DNA from: Drosophila miranda
Taxonomy: Eukaryota; Arthropoda; Insecta; Diptera; Drosophilidae
Direction: 5' to 3'
NCBI RefSeq assembly: GCF_003369915.1
Contig: NC_046676.1
Coordinates: 4,278,001-4,342,000, forward strand
Length of the DNA stretch: 64,000 bases
Below are positions 58,401-64,000 of this stretch, in pieces. A model generated the notes under the pieces. It made no database searches. It was not told where the DNA came from and was given only the letters and a program-made list of their open reading frames with translations. How positions within the stretch are numbered: the stretch's first letter is position 1; each line of letters opens with the position of its first letter. The translations under genes and the position numbers were made by a program.

Positions 58401-61400
58401 AGATTTGCGCTCGGTTCGCATTCATGGCCAACAATCGCACACACACATCCAGCATAAATTATGCAGCCAAGTGCAGAAAATATTTACTTGAAAAGCAGCA
58501 GTCTCAGTGGCAGTGGCAGTAGCAGCAGCGGTGGCAGCCACCTGGTGGCAGTCAAACAAGACCGCACACACAGCGTGAGTTTCTGTGGCCGCGCTGGCGT
58601 GTACGTAATGTGGCATTACTGCTGCTGCTGCACCCCTCCACACCCCTCTACTGCCCTATACTGCTGTGGCTGTGGCATACAACCTTTCATAGTTGCAGCA
58701 GCTGATACAGCAATTTATTTCGTCAGTAACTCCCTCTCTCTATCTTTCTCTCTCTCTCTCTCTCTCGGGCAGTCCCTCTGCGAAGGACTTAGGGTGGACT
58801 ATTTTTAAGCAGTTACTGTTGATGGTCGAGAAGTTGATGTTCTCATTCTGCCAATTAAATTCTCTAATCGAATGCCGTTGCAGATCACAATCGTATCTAA
58901 ACTAATTTTCACATTTTTGTCTGCCCGTCTGTGAATGCAGGAAATGTCCTGGTGCTGGGAATTTCCAATTGCATCTCTTGGCTGGTCTGGTGTTGGCTTA
59001 GGGAAAGTGTCATGCGTATGTATGTTATGATTGCAAATACACTTGACGGCGTATTCAATTCCTGGCTCAACTCAACTCAGCTTTTCGCATCCTTATCCCT
59101 ATGCTTTGGCACATCCCTTTCCTTATCCGTGGCCAAGGACCTGCACAAGCACACCTACTTCAAAAGCTTTCACAGAAGTATTTATGCAGAGAAAACTGTT
59201 GTCGCATCCAATTTGTCAGCGAAGATGAGATAGATGGGACGGATGGATGCCTTGAGGAATTTTGATCTCATTAGCTGATAATTCGGAATGCGTTTTAAGC
59301 TGTTCTCTGCACTGGCTCGGTTCCTGCCTGCCCTTTGACTCATCTCTGTTCTCCTCCAATCAAAAAATTTGTTTGCCTGTTGGAGGGAATACTGCTCAGT
59401 CACCAATAGAGGATGAGCAAAAAGAGGAACAACAATGAAACGAAACTAGAAAAATGTGAAGTAAAGCGAAAAAGCCAAGAGCAAAGCTGACAGCCATTAC
59501 AGGGGCTGCAGGAAGAAAGCACAGGGAAAGCAGAAAGAAAGCTTGCAATAATAAAGTAAACGTACTGCTCGCTGCTCAAGTGCAATGGCAATTGTTGTTG
59601 CGCATACAGTGCTGCTGGGGAGTCGGAGTGCGCGCTGCCAGGGCACTCCATTTTATAAGCAACTGTAAGCAAAGCAAAGTAATCCACGCTCGCTCATTTC
59701 CACAATTAGGGACTGGGGGCTGCGGACTGCGGACTGGGGGCTAGCAGCTGGGGGGATGCCAGAGCAACTTTAAACAAAATGTTCTGCTATCCAAGTCCAA
59801 GGCTGGAGCTCGGTCTTTGTTTTTCTGCGAGCAAGAAACGAAGAAGAAGGAGAATTTGAACAAACAAAAAATTCGCCATTTTTAGTGTTTTTTTCGGGGC
59901 TGCTCTTGACGTCGTCGTCGTCGTCGTCGTCATGGTCCTCCTCGTCCTCGTCGAGTGCCAGTCCTCGACGTAGTCGCCATCGCTATGGCATGCTTGGAAT
60001 TTGCTTTGCTTTATGCTCTTCTCCCTTCTTAGCTCCACTCGCTCTCCCTCTCTGACTGTTTTCAGATGGGCTGAGAGTGGTTGGAGCGGGAGTGAGGTAA
60101 GTGCACCTTATTTCTTTCATTTTTGCATTATAAAAGGTAGGAATTAATGCATAGAAGAGTGAAAGAGAATGTCCAGAGAAGTATTCTCAGTCCTGTCCTG
60201 TCCTCAAGTTCCTGAAAGTGTTGGGAACTGTTTCGTGGTTTCTTCTTGTTTTATGATTCAAGTTTGCACTGGAGAAGGCTGAGGCTTGGTGGTGCGGGGT
60301 GCGGAAGAGGTTCCAAAGGCAGAGTGTGGCCCAGGCAGGACTTTAAATATGAATACTAAAAATTACATGATGAATTTTTCCGAAATTATGACAGTCAAGA
60401 GTGATGGGATGGAATGGGAGGGGAATTCTAAGAAAGTCCTTCATGTTTCATGGTATAATCTTGGTAATTGTCAATAGAATTTCCACTGCCACTGCCACTG
60501 ATGACCCTTGGGATCTGGGATTCTAATTTGTTCTGTTTATCCTGGCATATCCATCGAAATATGTACATATATGTTTATCCCAATTTGTGCTTCCCAAAAT
60601 GCAGCTCCAGACGAAGCCCCACCATATTGCTTATCTATTAAAGCAATCCCAAATCGCTCAACTTTGCATAATGCCATTCGCCCCAAAAAACTTGATAAAC
60701 ATACACATACTTGTATGTACTCCTATTCGAATGTACGGATGGAGCTCTCTGCTCCTTTCAGCTATCCTTGCAGCAGCCTCAATCCCATCTCCCTCCATGT
60801 TCCGGTTGCTCTGCTGGCTTTTCAAAGTTTTCCCAGCCATTGCATGTCATTTGCATAGTTTTCATTGCCCAGAGTCCTGCTCTGCCTCGTTCTGGGGCTG
60901 TCTGCCTCTCCTCTCCATTGTTGTTGCTGTAACGAGCTGTCAACAATCTTTTAGTTTTGGCTATCGGCAAATGTATTTGCCAGTTTTTCAATTGAATTGT
61001 CGAAAGCCCCGTTGATATCACAGGCTTTCCAATTGGCCGCTCCTGCCGCACCGCCGCACCGCCCCACCGCCCCACCGCGCTTATCCTCCGCTGTCGGAAA
61101 AATATTAACTTAATTTACGATAGGGCCTAAACAAATTGCTCAACTCGACTCGACTGGACCTGTTAATATTTCAAATCGTCTGACAAATTGGCGGCAAGAA
61201 AAGTGTTGCCACTGGATGGATGATTTATGGAATGCATTGCTCGGTGCGTGCTGTGGCAGAGTGGCTGCTCAGACAATGCAACTAAATGTGCAACCTACTT
61301 TCCAATTATCCCGCACCTGATCCTGTCCCATCTCTGTGCAAGGACCAACCACATCATCAACAAAATGAACAGTGGGATGGATCCGAGCAGGCAACAAAGC

Positions 61401-62533
61401 GTCCTGCCTCTACGGGGTAGCCGGGGATGGGGCAGAGGGTGGGTGCTGAGTGCATTTTAGCTGAATTACGGCCTTCATTCTTCTTTTTGGCCCCATCCTT
61501 TAGATGGCTAAAAGGATACGGCTGGGGTAGCAGATGGGGGGGATGCATCCACCTGCCTGCATGCATGTGCGGTCGCCCAGTGAAGTGAACTGCACTGAGT
61601 TGAAGTGGGTGAAGGCCTCGGTGCACGCCTCAAAGGCAAGTAAATGGCCTTTTGTCCTCATTGTCTGAGACCCATAATGTGGAGGCGCTGCTGTTGCTGT
61701 TGCTGCTTTTGCTGCTGCTGCTGCTGCTGCTGTTGTTGTGCAGCAGCCATTATATGCCAAAATAAGGCCACTCAATGCCAGGCCAACAAGATGCGAGTCG
61801 AGTGTCCTAAGAGGATCCAGTGGGGCTTGAGCTGAGTGTAACGGAGTGCGGCATCTTCTTCTGCAACTTGTGCTTCGTCCTCGTCCTTGCACGCTTCCTC
61901 TTGCCCCACTCCTTCTCCTTCAGTTCACCTGAGACACAGCTGCAGATGCAATTTTCATAATTCATTTCAATTTAGTAGACTTTTCTGCTAATTAGTCGTA
62001 CATTTAGTTGGCACTGGGAGGATATGCAAAGCGAGGGAAAACTTCAACTAATTGCTAAATAAGCAGAGGTGAGCAGCAGAGCAGCAGAGTGGCAGAGTGG
62101 CAGAGGGACCCGTGGTGGGGCAGCAAGAGCAACAGAACTAGAAATTAGAGAGTTGCGAACCTCATTAAATAAGGCGCCTCTGGAATGGAGGGCATTACGA
62201 GGGCTTTGTCTGTTCGGAGAAATCGCCTTCGGCAGGAAATCTGGCCGGGCAACATCCGTTTCCGTTGCTCTCTTGCTCCTTTGCTCCTCTGTACCTCCAA
62301 TGAAATATTAACCCACTAACGCAGGGCTGCTGCTTCTGCGTCTGTTCCAGTTTCAGTTTTAACCAGTTCCAGTTCCAGTCCCATGATTCATTTGGTGTCA
62401 TGTTAGCCCATTAGCCACCCATGATACAGATCCAGCTGTCCATTGTTGCTGTTGTCTTGGCTCTGTTTTGTGGTCTAAATACACTGAAAGCTTAGCATAA
62501 ATGAGGTGAAGCCGAAGCTGAGCTGAGCTGAGC

Positions 62534-62574
62534 TCCGTGGTCCGTGGTCCGTGGTCCGTGGTCCGCGGTCCGTG
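62534..62574 (+). repeat. TCCGTGG heptamer array
   Basis: Four perfect TCCGTGG units, one TCCGCGG variant and a partial, directly preceded by an (AGCTG)n run (about 62,516-62,533). Two unrelated short arrays abut. Confidence 0.95.
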
Positions 62575-63606
62575 TCCGGTAGGAAAGCTCATTAGCGCAG
62601 TGGAAACCGCACTAGAAACAGCGGAAGCAGTGGGTGGCATGCACTGGAGACACCTCGTGGAGAAGTAGGTGGTGGGGAATTAATTAGGAATAATTTAACA
62701 GCATTTTTAATCATATTTGTATGAAAAATGTTTTATAATGTGATTTGAAACAGATATATCTGCTGTGTCCATTCATTCCTCTCCTACCAAACATTTATTT
62801 CCGGATAATCAGCATTTTCCTGATTCCCTTTTAATTCCTTAAGCAAATAACAGAAGGAATCTCTTGCAAAACTTTAGCTCTCTGGCTGTTTCTCCGCTTT
62901 GGCGAACTTTGCCAGCTTTTCTGTTGGCTTGTCTTTGGGTTTCTCGGGTCTGACAGTACCTCAGTTGGAGAACCGTGCACCTGGCAGTAGTAGAACAGTT
63001 CAAGGCTCGAGAAAAGTTCCCCTAGAACTGCCGGCGAGTGTCTCGAACTCGACAAATGCTCGGGCATTTTATAGATATAAACATAATTAAAGAAACTCTG
63101 GTAAATTAATTCAAGTTGGGAATTTAACAAATTGCCAAAAGGAGGCAAAACTTTTCCTCTGCCCTGCTACTTCCAGCAGTAGCAGCAGCAGGATCAGCAA
63201 CAATCACAAACAATTTCTGCATGCCAAACAATAAACAATCAAGTTGAATTCAATGCAGGAATCTGCTGGGGTCTGGGGATGCACGGGAGGGTCTGCAGAT
63301 GGTCATGCAATTGGCAACTTTTTAATCAACTTGAAGATGCAAATGCAGAGCAGAGCAAGAGGGAGACAGAGGGACAGAGTGAAAGGGGACTGTGGAACGG
63401 GGCAACTCGTTTTATATGGTGATGTAATTGGCCAACACGGATTGAGGGCGTTAATAATGTGTGTGTGTGTGCAGTGGGCTCTGAGGAGTCGCTGGATACA
63501 TAGATGGTAAATTACAAAGCAGAAAACTTGAGAGCAGCGGCAACAGCTGAAGCAGCAGTGATTCAATTTGTCAGCTGCTTGTTAGACGGACTTTGGCTTT
63601 GGCTTT

Positions 63607-63641
63607 GATGGGATGGGATGGGATGGGATGGGATGGGATGG
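63607..63641 (+). repeat. (GATGG)7 pentamer array
   Basis: Seven perfect GATGG pentamers. Confidence 0.95.
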
Positions 63642-64000
63642 GTACACACAGAGGGTACACGGATGAGATGTGACTTTTAGTGCCTGCCTGCCTGTCTGCC
63701 TGTCTGCCCGTCTGCGTGCAGTTTGAACTTAATTAAAAACCTTGTTGGAGTAATCGCCATCACCATCCAGCTCCTTGATGTGGCCAAAGTAGTTGTGAAG
63801 TTCGATCTTTGTCGTCTGCTCTGCGGTCGTTTGCCTCAAAGTGCAAAGCGTTGTCCTGCCACGCCAAGGACTTGCACCGCGCCAAAGGATAAGGATGGGC
63901 CGCTGCGACACATGGCAAGGAATCACTTGGCCTCCAAGCCCCATCCTCCCTCCCTTCCTGGCAGACTGCCTTGCCCCGCGTCTAATTGAGTTCTACAAGG

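Larger units (their letters stand above)
55466..64000. other. Non-coding to the window end, possible first intron
   Basis: No protein-like ORF. It contains CA runs (57,418-57,475), GGCAGT runs (57,680-57,725 and 58,508-58,530), a CT run (58,740-58,766), CGT repeats (59,911-59,932), CTG repeats (61,690-61,740) and the two short tandem arrays listed below. If the promoter at 55,224 is real, much of this is intron. Confidence 0.45.

Noticed and set aside
18860..64000. tRNA or microRNA genes
   Set aside because: Looked for tRNA T-loop strings and a few fly microRNA seeds from memory; nothing convincing was found. A covariance-model scan would be decisive.

Overview
The window is animal nuclear DNA, almost certainly Drosophila. 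Pointers are very short introns (53-80 bp) with GTRAGT donors, CAG/CAA-coded polyglutamine, dense CA/GA/CTG microsatellites, a degenerate INE-1/DINE-1-type repeat and fly-type Ty3/gypsy, R1/LOA and Tc1 elements. The obscura group is my guess for the lineage, but the sequence alone does not prove it.

Left third (1-18,860): a tandem duplication. The right-hand copy is intact. It holds gene X (10,795-14,947, two exons, 1,361 aa, predicted secreted, polyQ) followed 358 bp later on the same strand by gene Y (15,306-18,678, two exons, 1,104 aa, very basic, C-terminal cysteine clusters). The left-hand copy (1 to 10,611) holds gene X again, starting just outside the window, plus the intergenic spacer and only the first 107 codons of gene Y. 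Copy 1 of X is broken three ways: a 5.8-kb Ty3/gypsy LTR retrotransposon in exon 2 (3,518-9,308, reverse orientation), a 49-bp frameshifting deletion, and a 12-bp local rewrite. Copy 1 of Y runs into 40 novel codons at a (CAAGTGG)n junction. I recognise neither family and give no gene symbols.

Middle (18,860-40,880): mostly non-coding. It contains a dead Tc1-like transposon split by a solo LTR (21,418-22,312), an INE-1-like scrap, one confidently identified conserved gene (32,843-34,164, a gamma-butyrobetaine-dioxygenase-type Fe(II)/2-oxoglutarate oxygenase, two exons), an AT-rich island with a 101-codon ORF on the minus strand (38,061-38,366), and unexplained exon-like sequence with good splice signals on the minus strand (39,877-40,128).

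Right part (40,880-64,000): an essentially full-length non-LTR retrotransposon of the R1/LOA group (40,900-46,510) with a 20-bp target-site duplication, a poly(A) tail, an intact ORF1 and an ORF2 broken by three frameshifts. Beyond it lies an INE-1 fragment (about 48,262-48,460), then about 15 kb of microsatellite-rich non-coding DNA. This includes a TATA-type promoter candidate at 55,224 that may be the start of a gene extending off the right edge.

The main story is evolutionary: a young tandem duplication, then retrotransposon capture of one copy, with the two X copies differing more by replacement than by silent changes.
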